In this document: piece by piece, positions 43,501-56,052 of the stretch
Layout of the letters: every line of letters begins with the position of its first letter
Position numbering within the stretch: the first letter of the stretch is position 1
The notes under the pieces: model-generated
Seen by the model: the letters and a program-made list of their open reading frames with translations, nothing else
What the model was told of the DNA's origin: nothing
Database searches by the model: none
Origin: Endocalyx cinctus
Lineage: Eukaryota > Ascomycota > Sordariomycetes > Amphisphaeriales > Apiosporaceae
NCBI GenBank assembly: GCA_001600455.1
Contig: BCKC01000005.1
Span: 3,100,001 to 3,164,000 of the forward strand
Length of the DNA stretch: 64,000 bases
Direction of reading: 5' to 3'
Program-made: the position numbers and the translations under genes

Positions 43501-45723
43501 TTGACAAGCAATGAAACATGTTTCTGCTAGCTCTTGTAAATGTTGGTCGTCTGCTGAAGACAGTTGTTTCCGACGTTGCCCAAATGCATATTTCAGGGAT
43601 GCGCTCATGATCTCCATTAGTTTATCATGCACCATCTGATGCCTCAAGGCGGTATCATCGGGGAGCCCGACAGTAAGCCTATTTGTATCACCGGTATAAT
43701 AAGATGTAGCGAGACGGATAGCGGCGACGTAGTCACCACTTTCCATTAGTGCGATCAAGCGATCTGCCCAGTTAGATAAAGCTCCGATGGAAACATCGTT
43801 AAAGCCTAAAAGAAACATCCGCCCTTTGTAGGTTTTCAGGCTCATGTAGAAAGCATCAGCGACAACGCCATGCATAGAAGTGTCTTCTTCGTCGAGCTGT
43901 TCCACGAGGCTATGGAGTTGAGTAGAGAAGAGGTCAGCATGGTATATATATTTGTTGACGAGGTCGAAAGCCTCCGTCATTCTCATCGATCTATCCTCGA
44001 GCACGATGAGTCTCTGAGTTATGGTTAGGACGGTAAGAACTGAGCGACTCAGCCATTGGACGGCGACAATAGCTTCTTCGCACTTCCATCGACTCCTAGC
44101 CTTGAATTTCAAGCTTGGGGGCTTATCCTGATCATCTGTCCGTATCTCATCAACATCCAAGACAGTTAGGACATTGGACCAGCAGTAAACAAGCTTGACT
44201 TTCGACATTGTACTTCCGGTATTTGGATCTGGCACTTTTAGCTTGACGGCAGGAAACCAGGCTAAACAGCCGCTCATAGCGCTGTGCGGCGCAACGTCTT
44301 TGGGCCTTGCGGATTTATGTTGCGTCTGAGCAATAGGAGTAGTAGATACGATAACAAGTAGGTATGGAGTAAGCATCGCCGTCAATCCCATAGAATCTGT
44401 CGCTCTCTCAACATTTCCCAACGGTAACGGGGAAAACGCTAAAACGGTGCTAGGCTTGAGCGGTTTCCCCGGGGGTGCCGGAGTATCCGGATAACGACCA
44501 AGAATCCGCACCGTCTTGACCGTTCTCCCAAGCGCGCCGGTACCGCGAGTTGCAAGGTGAGAGAACGCCATGCCGCGATCGTCTGCCGACACAAGAGCAG
44601 TTCGTCGAGTGCCGAGGAAGCCAAGATGGGTTACAGCGACTTTAGGAATGTGACCATCCATGGTCCGGTTTTGCATCTGAGAAGGATCTAGATGCGGAAT
44701 AGTCAAGAAGGGTCGAGCGGCCCTGGACGTATCCCAGGTAAATATATTCCCATTGGCGTGACCGCCGGCTACTGTGGTGTGATCGGCCGATACAGCAATG
44801 GAGGTTATTGGCCCGGACTCGACAGCTACGGAAACACTTAATACACGCACACGTTTTAGACTGGGTGAATTCAAACTGACCTTTTGTCCCCGGTCCAATG
44901 ATCATTTTCAGATTTTGGTTGTAGTCAAATATTAAAATTATTCCTTTGGTAGTACCCAACACGATAGAAGCAGAAACGGCAATACAGGTAGGCGAACCAA
45001 AATTGCGCTTACCAGCCTCGGAGAAGGCCTGGCCGTTTAGCTTCTTGAGTCTGGTCCATCGTACGACTTCCCAAGGCGGCGAAGGGGTTTCGGTATCGCC
45101 AGTATCTAGCATGAACTGACTGGTGACGGAGGCGTTCCTACTTTGGTTGGTAAGAAAGGCTGGTGACGAGGGTCGAGGTGTTAGGAGGGAGGGTGAGGAT
45201 ATTCGAGCTTGGAATCGGCGATCGAAAGGTCGAAAGGAGGGAGTCGGACTGCTCAGCCCGGGTCGCGAAGCGAAAGAGGGGAGAATGCTGCTTCCAGGAG
45301 AGGAAACCATAGACCCCTATAGTTGGAATTGTTGACACGATTAGCTTGACGCCCTACCCTACTCGACGAAGTAAACTTTACCTGAATAGAGGGGGAATCG
45401 TCAGGAATAGAAACGAGAGATCCAATTGGACTACCAGCCCTACGAGGCAGACCATCTATAGAACCATCTTCTGATCTGCCATCTTCTTGTGCGCGTAGTA
45501 ATTGGCGATATCGATTCGTGAGGGGGGCATGATCATGTTCGATGGTTGGAATAGCAGTATCTCTTTCTTCTCTTTCTTCTTCTCTTTCTTCTTCTCTTTC
45601 TTCTTCTCTTTGGTCCTCCTCGACGGGCTCTGTCATATTCCCTTCATGATCAATATCAGCCTTAACCGTCTCATCGTCACTTGATCCATCTTGCGACAGA
45701 TCTAGTTGGTCTCGATCCTCCAT
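40594..45723 (-). CDS. vps8: Vps8, CORVET tethering complex subunit
   Basis: CORVET-specific subunit that binds Rab5/Vps21-type GTPases and tethers early endosomes. Exons 45723-45382, 45316-44881 and 44825-40594; 1669 residues. Intron 2 is only 55 nt (GTCAGT...CGTAG) and splicing restores IIGPGTK joined to AVESGPITSIAVSADHTTVAGG, the hallmark of the Vps8 N-terminal beta-propeller. The middle is a long alpha-solenoid (GVVADAFYMSLKTYKGRMFL, DQITILCKQHGLYDALIYVW). The C-terminus carries a RING-like zinc domain: CEACGRRVWGPG, a Lys/Ala-rich insertion, then ACRHIYHKSCLDTLLARQ, an acidic DED repeat and YYRCPIDG. The first exon is acidic with a 12-bp coding repeat giving EEER units. Frames are AT-balanced, unlike the GC-rich neighbours. 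Divergent from the GPALPP gene. Confidence 0.96.
45561..45612. repeat. 12-bp coding repeat in vps8 exon 1
   Basis: Imperfect tandem copies of TCTTTCTTCTTC on the plus strand, encoding consecutive EEER tetrapeptides on the minus strand. Likely to vary in copy number between strains. Confidence 0.9.
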
Positions 45724-46310
45724 AATGTTATATTGTTGACTTTTGTATCCGCATCCGCATTTTGTCTCTCCGATAAGGGATTGGTCATGAAATTCGGAGT
45801 GATGGGTTCATGACTCTTTAGCCTCTTTCCTTTCACTATAATAAATTATCAAGTTTAGATGTTTATAACAACCATGTGAATTAGAAATTAGGGTAGAATG
45901 AGGAGATAATAAAGGACAGGATGGTAATGCGGTTCTGTGTCTCGTAAGCTTTTCAGGATGAACGATACACTATAAGTTCAGCAGTGAGTTAGAATAACTT
46001 CAGCCTAGCAGCCTAGCAGCCTGGTTACACTGGCGCTGACTGGCTCTGTACCTCGCTTTTTAGTGGATAGGTTATACTACGTTATCCAACTAACAATCGG
46101 ATGAACCAATAGCTCGGTGCCGATCTTTAGTGAGCTTTGATCCCTGTACGAGTACCCCTGCGTTTGAAATAATTCTTATTATGTACTATTATATATTGTT
46201 TATATTTTTCATCCACTCCCATGACATAACACGACAATAACAACTTAAAAGCTTTATATCTACAACTCAATTACCTACATAGATCACTAAATCTCATCAA
46301 GCTATCAAGA
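45724..46310. promoter_or_regulatory. Shared promoter of divergent vps8 and GPALPP/DUF3752 gene
   Basis: 587 nt between the two start codons. AT-rich, with a tandem CAGCCTAG-like repeat at about 46000-46021. No gene within. Confidence 0.45.
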
Positions 46311-47477
46311 ATGTCCTCCATAGGCCCTCAACTCCCACCTCACCTCTCTAAACGAAAGCGTACTCCTGAAGGCGACGACGCACCATCTCACGAAGGGAAA
46401 CGTGCGCGCTCGAACGCCAACGCCAACGCCAGCGACAGCGATAGCGACGACGAATATGGTCCTTCTATACCACCTCCAGCCAAAGCATCTATAGGTCCTT
46501 CATTACCACCTTCCAAAAATACAGACGAGGTTGCTCTAGACTCGGATAGCGACGACGGCACAGCAGGACCCCAACCACCGCCTCGGGCTTCTAAACCCTC
46601 CGTCGCTATCGGACCAACGCTACCTTCAAACACGGACGAGATCGCATTAGATTCAGACGACGAGGACGAGGACGTAGGACCATCCCCAGCTCCTGCTCCC
46701 GCTCCCGCGCCAGCTCCAGCACCCAAAAGAGCAATCCAAGGCCCGTCGCTCCCCCCCGGCCCCCTCTCCGAACGACCACCCGAACCCGCCGATTCCGACT
46801 CCGATTCCGACTCGGACTACGGGCCCGCGCTCCCCACGTCGAGCTCGCACATGCAGCGCAAAGCGCTGCACTCGACCGCCGCGAGCGCCTCCCGACCGAC
46901 CGAGTCGACGGCGCCCCGGCGCGACGACTGGATGGTGGTGCCCCCCTCGGAAAGCGGGTACAAGGCGCCCGATCCGACCAAGCTGAAAGCGCGAAAATTC
47001 GCGTCCGGTCCCCGATCCGCCACCGTGGCGGCGGGTCATAATAATCCTAACGGAGGAGGAGGTGGAGAAATCAGCTCGATCTGGACCGAGACGCCCGAGC
47101 AGAAGCGGAAGCGGCTCGAGAACGCCGTGCTAGGTCGGTCGGACCCCACGGCCGCGACTTCTGCTTCTTCTTCTTCGCAGAACCAAAAGAAACATCACCA
47201 CGCCTCTACCAGGGAAGCCGACACGGAGAGGATCAGCGCTTTTACCGAGGCGACGCGCGGTCGGAGCTTGTACGAGGAGCATCGGGAAGGGAAGAATAAG
47301 AACAGCAAAAGGACTAGGAAAGAGGAGGACGAGGAGGAGGATGACCCAAGTAAACGCGCGTTCGATAAGGAAAAGGATATGAAGGTCGGCGGTCGCATAG
47401 GCGCCTCTCAGCGTCGGGATCTCATTTCCAAGGCGGCTGACTTCGGCGGTAGGTTCGCGAAGGGAAAGTATTTGTAA
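46311..47477 (+). CDS. GPALPP-motif protein with DUF3752 domain
   Basis: Intronless, 388 residues; homologue of human GPALPP1, a poorly characterised, probably nuclear protein. The N-terminal half contains at least seven variants of the GP-x-LPP motif (IGPQLPPH, YGPSIPPP, IGPSLPPS, IGPTLPSN, QGPSLPPG, YGPALPTS) separated by DSDSD acidic linkers, and an Ala-Pro repeat. The DUF3752 part starts at RDDWMVVPPSESGYKAPDP (about 204-222), with LKARKFASGPRS, the diagnostic SSIWTETPEQKRKRLENAVL, and a C-terminal GRSLYEEHR...KKxAFDKEKDMKVGGRI-like region. A Gly/Ser/His-rich linker is fungal-specific. Third-position GC is very high between about 46740 and 47020. The molecular function is unknown; a role in RNA-related nuclear processes is inference only. 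Confidence 0.92.
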   Translation: MSSIGPQLPPHLSKRKRTPEGDDAPSHEGKRARSNANANASDSDSDDEYGPSIPPPAKASIGPSLPPSKNTDEVALDSDSDDGTAGPQPPPRASKPSVAIGPTLPSNTDEIALDSDDEDEDVGPSPAPAPAPAPAPAPKRAIQGPSLPPGPLSERPPEPADSDSDSDSDYGPALPTSSSHMQRKALHSTAASASRPTESTAPRRDDWMVVPPSESGYKAPDPTKLKARKFASGPRSATVAAGHNNPNGGGGGEISSIWTETPEQKRKRLENAVLGRSDPTAATSASSSSQNQKKHHHASTREADTERISAFTEATRGRSLYEEHREGKNKNSKRTRKEEDEEEDDPSKRAFDKEKDMKVGGRIGASQRRDLISKAADFGGRFAKGKYL

Positions 47478-48718
47478 ATAAAAGAAGATTTCGAACGGGT
47501 TTCCCAGTTGAGATTATATATGTACTAGGTTAGGAAGATCCGAGAGGATCAAACAAAAAAATTTAGGATTAAGATTTCATTCTCGGCATGAATAGATCAT
47601 TGAACGAGACCTCACTTCTTCCTTTATTGGCGCCTCTTTTTGAAATAGACTTTCAAGTTGATAATGGAAAGGAAATATCCCAGCCAGCCTTGAGTTTTGG
47701 CTACTATAAAGGCATGACATTTACCCCTTCATAATTCTATCCCGCATTTACAACCGAGGGGTTCATATAAACAAAGCACAAGAGATATCGTCATATTAAA
47801 ATATTAAAAACTTCGTTTTATGGCATTGATTTGATTTAAACTACTCTACAAAGTCCTCAAAGAGGTTTATCTCCTTCCTTCATTTGACGCCCATCGTCAA
47901 AATTCTCTTCTGGGCCCATTACCTCGGCTCAGCTACCGATGAAACAGTATATGTACCTAAGCTAGCTACGTGTCCTCGGCAAGTAGTAGGTACTGATAGT
48001 ATATACACCACGTCGTTTACGTATAACATCCAATCCGCCAGAGATAATTCTGTACCGGCTTTTGGTGTTCATGCGTACGACTCTCCCGTCCATATTCCAC
48101 TCACATCCCTTGAAGTGGAAAGGATTTGGGAAAACAGACCGGAATGCGAGGAAATAAGCAAGAAAAGGGTGAAGATCCGATGAAGAAAAAGGATGAAAAG
48201 GAGAAAGGAAAAGGAAAAAAGAAAAGAAAACTTGAATATCGCATCCCTAGTATGGCATAACACCCGCTCCTCGCTCCTTAGAAATGCAAATGTGTTCGAA
48301 TCGACAAATTCATATATCCTTCCTTAATTGCCCGTAGTATTAAAAGGGGTAAGGTGATGTCTCGAAGGGCATGATACCGTGGTATAAGAAGTATGTTCTG
48401 TTCGTGGACTTTTGAGATATTCCCTCGTGTCCACCAATTCCAATCCAGGTTTGTGTATCCTGTCTCCCGTGAATTCCCAAGGCAAGTAGCTTGCTGGCAG
48501 ATATGATAAATATCCGCGGGTTTAGGTTATGACCCATACGTCATAACACTATGAAAATGTTGTGATAATCTTTAGGTCATCAGACAGCTGGGACAGGTTT
48601 AGCGGGAGCAAGCATGTCAAATAGATGACATATCATCTTTGGGTCAGGGAGGAAAATTGAAGTGGTAAATCTTAATCGTTCCATTATAATTCAAAATCTA
48701 GTTCTAACATGAGCGCAA
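47478..48718. other. Spacer between convergent genes, no supported gene
   Basis: 1.2 kb of 3' flanks. A 99-codon frame (47884-48183) has no ATG start (begins TTG) and no recognisable features, so I do not call it. Confidence 0.55.
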
Positions 48719-50320
48719 TCAATTTGCCGTGTTGGCCGACGGTCGTACACCAGCTTCCAACTGTGACGGCGTTGTGGTATTGTTGGCAGCCCCGCTTTCC
48801 GCGGACGGTTGCTCCGACTGGTTATTCCTGCGCATCATTTGATTCAATCTGAAAGGTGGGAATCGGGATCGGAACCGACTAAATGCGTTTGCGTTCTCCC
48901 CTTCCACGGGGCTTGTCTGGGCAGCTCCGGTATTGCGACGGGATGGTCGTGCTGGCCGCTGCCTATCCCAGTTTCGCGGCTCTTGAGAGTTGGACATTCC
49001 GTCCAGATTACCACCAAACCGCGATGGAATTAATATCCGAGGCGCTGCGCGGAACTGGTTCCACGAGTTAATAACGCGCTGAGGATTTCTCGGCATGTTC
49101 ATCCGTCCGTTGTTACGTGCTGGGTCGACGCCGGTAGGCGAAGTCGGGTCGTTCGGATCACCTTCAACAGGGGCAGGGCGAGGTTTAGGAGTGTAATAGT
49201 CCGCTTTGCACAGCGGGCAGCAGGCTCGGCGGTTAGTCAACCATGGATCCAGGCAAACAGCGTGGAAGGCGTGACCACAAGTCAGGCCTCGGATGTCATC
49301 GTTATCTTCGAGCGTATCTATGCAGATAGCGCACGTATCGCCGGCGGAACCCAAAGCATCAGGAGGGAGCGCGGCGTTAATCTGCTCGTCATCGTCGTCA
49401 TCGTCGCTGCCGCTTGCTCGCGGATTGTTAATCCCAGCATCGTCGTTCTTTATGGCATTCGTAATAGTCTCGGCAGATTCATTGGCGGGTAGAGCGTTGA
49501 GGTCTTCTGCGTGCTGAGTGGTGGCTTTGTCTTTTTCACCATCCTTCTTAGCAGCTTGATCGGCAGGTTTAGATTCAGAGCTAGAGTCCGGACGAGGTTC
49601 GGTCGACTGCTGTTCTTTCGCCGCGGCATCTTCGGCAATCGGTACAATGCCTTGTTCGCTACCGCGTGCGCTTCTAATACTGTTGGCTCTACTAGGTGGT
49701 GTCGAAATCCCGCCGGCGGTGGGTAAACCTTCTCTGGCTCGCTCTATTACCCATGTTTTGTATTTCATCATAGGGAACTTCTCGTTCACTTCGTCCATAG
49801 TCATAAGCTTCTTTTCACGGCGTCGACGATGAGGTCGAGCCGGCATGTTCTCCAGGTTGATAGGGTCACCATTCTCGTCAACTCCTCCGCGCATCTGTCG
49901 GTTCCGAGCATTATACCGGAAACAGTACTTAACACCGACGATGATCCTAGCAAGCGATAATACATTAGAAATATTAAACGAGGTAGAAAAAGAATCAGCC
50001 AACGCTCACCATAAATTCGTGAAGACGACACCGAATCCTAGGGCAACAAAGAACAATAATGGCGAGTTGGATGAACCGGAATTATTATTATTATTATTAT
50101 TATTCCCATTGTTGGATACATTGGTATCAGTGGGCATCGAAGGGTTCGTCGCGATCATCGACGGTGAGGATGTTACCGTAGTTGGAGAGATTCCAGATGT
50201 CGATAAGGCCCCGGTGGTTAGAGCTGCCGTCGAACTATCGGCAAGTTGTCGCACTTGATATTCCACGACTCTTGCGACGAGTTTGGAGCCTTCCACGAAG
50301 GCCTCGTTCAGAACTGCCAT
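48719..50320 (-). CDS. Membrane-anchored RING-H2 E3 ubiquitin ligase
   Basis: 512 residues from exons 50320-50010 and 49946-48719, joined in phase 2 (GTGAGC...GCTAG). The intron falls inside the membrane helix: LLFFVALGFGVVFTNLW joins IIVGVKYCFRYN, residues about 88-115. The N-terminal 85 residues are Ser/Thr/Asn-rich and probably lumenal or extracellular, including an Asn8 run coded by an (AAT)8 microsatellite. The RING-H2 domain at about 309-351 has the full C3H2C3 set: CAICIDTLEDNDDI, LTCGHAFHAVCLDPWL and CCPLCKADYY. The rest is Pro/Arg/Asn-rich and disordered. It resembles fungal single-pass RING ligases of the Tul1/RNF13 style, which act on endomembranes; the substrate is not predictable. 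No protease-associated domain is seen in the N-terminus. Confidence 0.93.
50081..50104. repeat. (ATT)8 microsatellite in coding exon
   Basis: 24-nt trinucleotide repeat on the plus strand; on the minus strand it codes for eight consecutive Asn in the RING-H2 protein's N-terminal region. Confidence 0.95.
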
Positions 50321-53300
50321 ATTGAATAAGTTCGACGATCGAAGTAGTCGACTGCGATAAGAGCGGTTTTATCGGGGCAACGGGGATTTAGTTCATAAGT
50401 AGAAGTTGTAGATAATCTATCGAAATAGTATCTACAACAGTTTAAGCCATTGATAAAAGTATCGCACGCCTCTTTTCAAATCCTGGGGAATGTTGTTGCT
50501 ACGAGAAATCCGACAAAATTCCTCTCTTTATTATGTCAGAAAAAAAACAATAACAAGAGTAGGTTAGAGCAGTGTCAAGGCTTATTTAGAAGCGAAGTGG
50601 AAGAAAAAGAGAATGAAAACATTAAAAAAAGAGAGAAAAGGGAAAGTTCCAGCCGCCAACCATTCAAACCGAAACAGACTCCGTCGTCGTAATCGTCGAC
50701 AGTTTTTAAAACAAAATCTACGATGATGACTGGGAGGTTTGAATTGGTGAAATGGTAGTGCAATGAATAATTGACACAAAGCGTCACTTTACGAAGTGGA
50801 GGTTTTAAAGGAAAGGTGATAAAATTGAAGGGGAGGAAGAGGATGGGGGGAAGTCTTAATTCAATTCCAGTAACTCAGCGCTAATGTGAACTGGAGAGAA
50901 CCTGATTGAGTGGATTATAAGCTTGTACCTTTGTACCAAGGTTTTCCAAGAAATACGGTCGGGGTTAGTAACTTGGATTTATGTACCTACTCATAGGTAG
51001 TATACACTATACAAGATGTACAGTATTTTGAGAAGGACTACAATAAGGCGGGGATTATTAAAAGTATCGATTCATGGCGTTCTGGTTGGAGGATACTTGG
51101 ATATAAGGTGGTGGTTGGTAAGAATGACGAGGTATTATCACCCTTAGCAACTCATTTTACGGTACATAATCCTATGTATACCACCCCTGGTGCTCTGACC
51201 CCAAGGCTCCGTAAAATACACTAATCCATACCCGGCTAAATTATTAGATTAGTACTCCAGTTGCAGCTCCAGTTACCTACGTAGTACCTAAGATACACCA
51301 ATAATAGAATCTTTTAAGACTAACTGGCCTGTATTTTAGTGACCGGATCCTATCATTGAATGTCTATATTCAGTTAAAATGAATGATACTCTTATTATCA
51401 TCAAAATATTTCACGATATTTCAATCGTCCCTCCTCATGACATACACATACATATATAAGAATAAAAGACTGTGAATCACCAAAGTAGAAACTGTGGAAA
51501 TATTATAATTGGATGATATTGTAGTATAGAATTTCACAGCCTACGTTTCTGGCTTACACCAAGAAAAAAAAAGTATTTCACGGAGGTACCGAATAATCAG
51601 AGACGTCAACGTATACATCATGTAATCTGGAACTATTCCAACGTTAGGCGGAATAAGCCCAAGGCCGTCTCAAAACTAAGATGGCAATAGTATGCCTGGA
51701 GCCACGAGACAACTTAATTAGAACGGACGGAAGGATATCCTTTACTAGTTTGACCATCTAAACTGTTCTCGATTGACTATTTCAGAACTGAACAATATTA
51801 TCGTAGAAGAAGAAAAACAATAATCTAGAACGAACGGAACGAGAGTAAAAGATTACTGTACTTATTTTCAGCTCTAACGACTTGTATCGATGATCGACCG
51901 TCAGACTTTGGTGTCTAGCTCCTTATACCACCTAAAAAGATTCAGGTCCAGGGCTCCGGGCTCACTATTGTAAAAAAAAATATCTACTATTTATTTGGCA
52001 TTTCTAAAGCATACGATCTACATCACAAATACATTATGGGTGTACTATGTATACGCATTAAATTCCAAATAAGAAACCAATCAGAAGGTTGGTTGTAATG
52101 TACATCAAATTCGGAATATTGTAATTGGAACACGGGGTCATCGGCAATCCATCAATCCACCCTACTTCGCTTAGCTCTTTGGAATACTGCTGCGTACGAC
52201 ATCACTTTACGCTGTATTACCCTCCTTACTCGATAAACAGACATCCATGGACGTTGAGCCACTTGGGAGTCTCGTGAGGAGAAATATGCCGTCGTAGATA
52301 CCCCCTTATTTCTGCATGAGGCAATCGTATTCTTTGTTATATTATTGATTGTGACGCCCCCCTTTTTTTCTTCATATTCTTATCACTTTTATATTCTAGT
52401 ATATCAATCATTTGATCGAGAGTACACTTCATATCCATGGATGGTTGTACCGAACTGAGAGCTCACGAGCCTGCGAATCCACAAGACTAATACAATAGAA
52501 GAAAACCTCGGGATAATATGCAAAAGTCTCCCGATCTTGTGGTGATTGAGCAAATATGCTTTGTTACTACTGCATCATCCGAATGCAGCTAACAAAAGAG
52601 GATTGGAGAAGCTGCGCTACTTAAAACATATCGAGTAGCGTCAACTTAGTAAGGGCGTAAAAAAAAAAAAAAAAAAAAATCGAAAACTAAAACAGAGGTG
52701 GAAGAACTTCGCCCCAGCTATTCCTAAAATGAAAGTTTATTGTCTGACCTCCAAGTATCTCTACCATAATCTCTACCATGGCGAACATGGTCAGGCTTGA
52801 TGATATAAGATAGTATCTTGGTGATAGCCAATCATTAAGCGGCTCCGGCAGTTCAGTAGGTTACAGCGACGTGGATCTTATTTACTGTACGTACACTACT
52901 TTGCCCGTTTACAACTTTCCGAGATTTTTCCTCGTTCCTATTTAGGTAATTGTGATTGAATATTAACGAGATTGTTGCCCCGTAATGGTACGTTCACAGG
53001 TATGCATACGTATAATCCATATGTGATAGTATTCTATATTATACATATGATCTGTGAAGGCTGTAATCAGATTCTCTCTTTCTCTGCAGTATAGAAATAA
53101 GCTTTATTTCTCGGTGAGCGACAAAACTGCATTTTTTTTACGCCCCTCCCCCTCCTATATGTAAGCTTTCTTAGTAGATGGCCGCGTCGCAGTGGCGGTG
53201 TCGCAGCAATCGGTTATGCGTTCTTCCTACGGTCTACCAATAGATGACCATCTCCTGTTATTCGCACGTACGCTGCGGTTGTTAGTTTTCGTCATAAAAC

Positions 53301-56052
53301 AACAAAATCAGGAACCGTTGGCGTGGATGAAGATAACGTCGAGCCCCCTTCGTGAAGCACTAGTGTATGACCATCCTAACACTACTGCAAAGAGGGGGGG
53401 AACTGTTTCGCTGTGCTCCTGCGGAATTAGCGCTCCCGTCTGGAATTATTCCTCATCGTGAGGTCGTTGGTCAGACGAAAGTTCATTAGTAATAAGTCTC
53501 AGCCTATCTATCTGCTGTATCTCTCTCTGTATTATGGGGCGATATGCTGTAGTTTTTTTTTTCTTTTCTTTTTCTGAATATGTAGATCCATGGATATTTG
53601 TTGTCCTTTGTTATCGTCATGTGAGAAGTTTAAAAAAAAAAAAAAAAAAATCCCTTATGCGTAACCGGGATAATCGGAGGTTAGTGGGTATTTGAGTTCA
53701 TGAGATCACCTGAGATTGGTTTTCTTCTTTCATGGTCTGATTATCGATGTCGATCTTCTGGAGAACAGGTGGGTTATTAGTCCACCGTGGGGAAGACTTT
53801 TTAACGCTGCACTATACGTGCATACATATACTTTTATCTAGTGGACACTTACAACACAACGGTAGCGGAGAAATGATGCAACCCATCACGTAATTAGGTC
53901 CTTATCCGTTATATCTACCGTTGAAAGGTTTGAATGACGCAGAACCGGCTGGCTTGGCAGCTTGGGATCTGTCCTGTACAAGTAGATGATTCAATCTTCT
54001 GTAGTTAAGTTGAGGCCCGTTTATTCTGCTGAATAAGTAAGCCCGTTACTGTACAGCTGATATTATTCAAGATTTGAAACTTTAAATCTTCTTCACTTGT
54101 CATTCCTCGTACTAACATTTAAACCTCAACTCTTGGCTCGCCACCTCAGGCACCATACTTCCCCTTTCCTTACTTGGCTCGAAGCCAAAACCGAAAGGAC
54201 GTACGGTTAGTTTCCGAATCGCCTGCATATGTATTTTCCTTATTGAGTGAGACTTGGATCTCGATGACGACGAGGACCCCGAAACTCTCTTTCTGCAAAG
54301 AAAGAGGATCACCGAAATCAACCGATGGACCCTTAAATCCAGGCCGTTCTCCCGTTGTCTAGAACTTGTTAGTAGTAACAAAGGTATCTGCACTATATAT
54401 CGCGCTGCGGCGGTCACTTCGACAAGGAGACTGGAGATGCACAGACCAGCGCGTCCGATGTAAGGATTATACCCGGGAGTCGAGAGCTTCGGTGTCGTTG
54501 ATGAGCTATGACTCGCGCTAAACAAAAACAATGCCGTGTCGCTATGCCGAAGAAAGCGCCGACTCAAGAACCCGCGGTCCCCGTGGGCCCGTCGCCAGTA
54601 TGTACACAAGGTTTATATGAGCCCCGGCGGTATAATCAGCGGGTCGTACCGATTGAGAACACCGTCACCCACCTAAACTATACTACCCTTCGCCAAAAAC
54701 TACTAGGCCGGCTGCTGCACCTCTACGGGGATTTAACCTTGGTACGTATATAGAAGGCTACTTGTATTGACAGATAACGAGGGAGGTAGGCTTGAAGGGG
54801 GCGAGAACGCATAGGCCGGGCATTATCGGCCGGTCCCACCCCGGAAGAGAAGGAAGAAAATTGAAGCCCGACGTCATTCTAGAAATCTTATACGTGCCCC
54901 TTACTTTTCTGCTTACTTGTATGTATAATCCTCCCGAGACGCAGTAACGTGCGGGAAATTATTGCATGGTTTAGGATCAATGGGTCTTGCTAATCCGGGT
55001 GTATAGTATCTATATAAATCTACTGTGTATTGATTATGAGGGAAAGGATCGCGATACAGCCTCTTCCTTCATTTTCACAGAAAAGCGCTCCATCGTTAAC
55101 TCTTCTCAAAGACTGCACTGCGGTATTGCGTATTTATCTAATTTCGGATATTGTGACCCGGCTCTGTTTCAGAATCAGATGTTATTTTTAGATCATAACC
55201 ACGGAAAATACTTGTACGGACTGAATTGGTTACACTAAATGCTGACCTCATCTATGTTAGGGATCATCCATGTGTACTGGACACTACTATGTACAGTACA
55301 CAGTAAGAGTGTCTTCTTTTCCCCTTGCTAAATGATAGTATGACCGGAGACCATTTTAACGAGATTAATTTAGTGTTTCCTCTGGATAGTAGTATACTAA
55401 CCACTTGGCAAGAAAACACGGAGTGGGTTCGTCGGAGGCAAAGCCGACAGATAGATAGAGACTGGCAGTGCATGTATATATCTATGTATTAGGAACTAGG
55501 TATACGAATAGCAGTATCATTGAAGAAAATTTTCGCAGTGGTACAGTAATCGCCTACACCGACGACAGGGCATCCCAATGCTGCAGCCAGATATCTTCTG
55601 TCTCGAGTCCCAACTCATTAAACGTAGTTCCCTAGTAACAGCCTCACATATCGATAAGTTACGCACCTTCCTATGTTACCCTCCCAAACCAAGGGTAACT
55701 TCTTTTACTTGAGCCTCGTAGATATTATTGCAGAAGTTGCGGTGATGCAACTTCCTTCTAATTCATTTGAAAGTGAAACTTTTATCAATGCCAGCTGACA
55801 TCCAGCTGTCACTCTACTTGTATGGAGTACCTAACTTAAAATTGTGTTCCCTAGTGACGTAGAAAGAGTGCTTGTTTGATTAGGTACATTCCAGCGTTGG
55901 AATGTTGTGACACACAAACAACTAAATCAAAGTGAACTCCTTCAGAGTATTTATATTTCACACTGAATACTGAATACTGAACACTGAACACTTCATATTC
56001 GTGAAAACAAACACCTTCCAGAACACTAAAATCCAGAATCAAATCTATCACG
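50321..56052. other. 5.7-kb gene-poor region
   Basis: Mostly AT-rich, with A21 at 52659-52679 and A19 at 53632-53650 and T/C tracts near 53550. A more GC-balanced island at about 54110-54760 has overlapping frames on both strands (165 codons minus; 70 and 82 codons plus) but no recognisable product. The last 200 nt are the cyclophilin promoter/leader. No RNA gene recognised. Confidence 0.5.
55963..55990. repeat. Four tandem 7-bp units (CTGAATA/CTGAACA) in cyclophilin leader
   Basis: Two CTGAATA followed by two CTGAACA units, ending 62 nt before the cyclophilin H start codon. Confidence 0.9.

Noticed and set aside
47884..48183. 99-codon frame between the GPALPP and RING genes
   Set aside because: Starts at TTG, no recognisable features, and AT-rich composition of a 3' flank.
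53192..53461. 89-codon plus-strand frame
   Set aside because: No homology features, isolated in gene-poor DNA; treated as chance.
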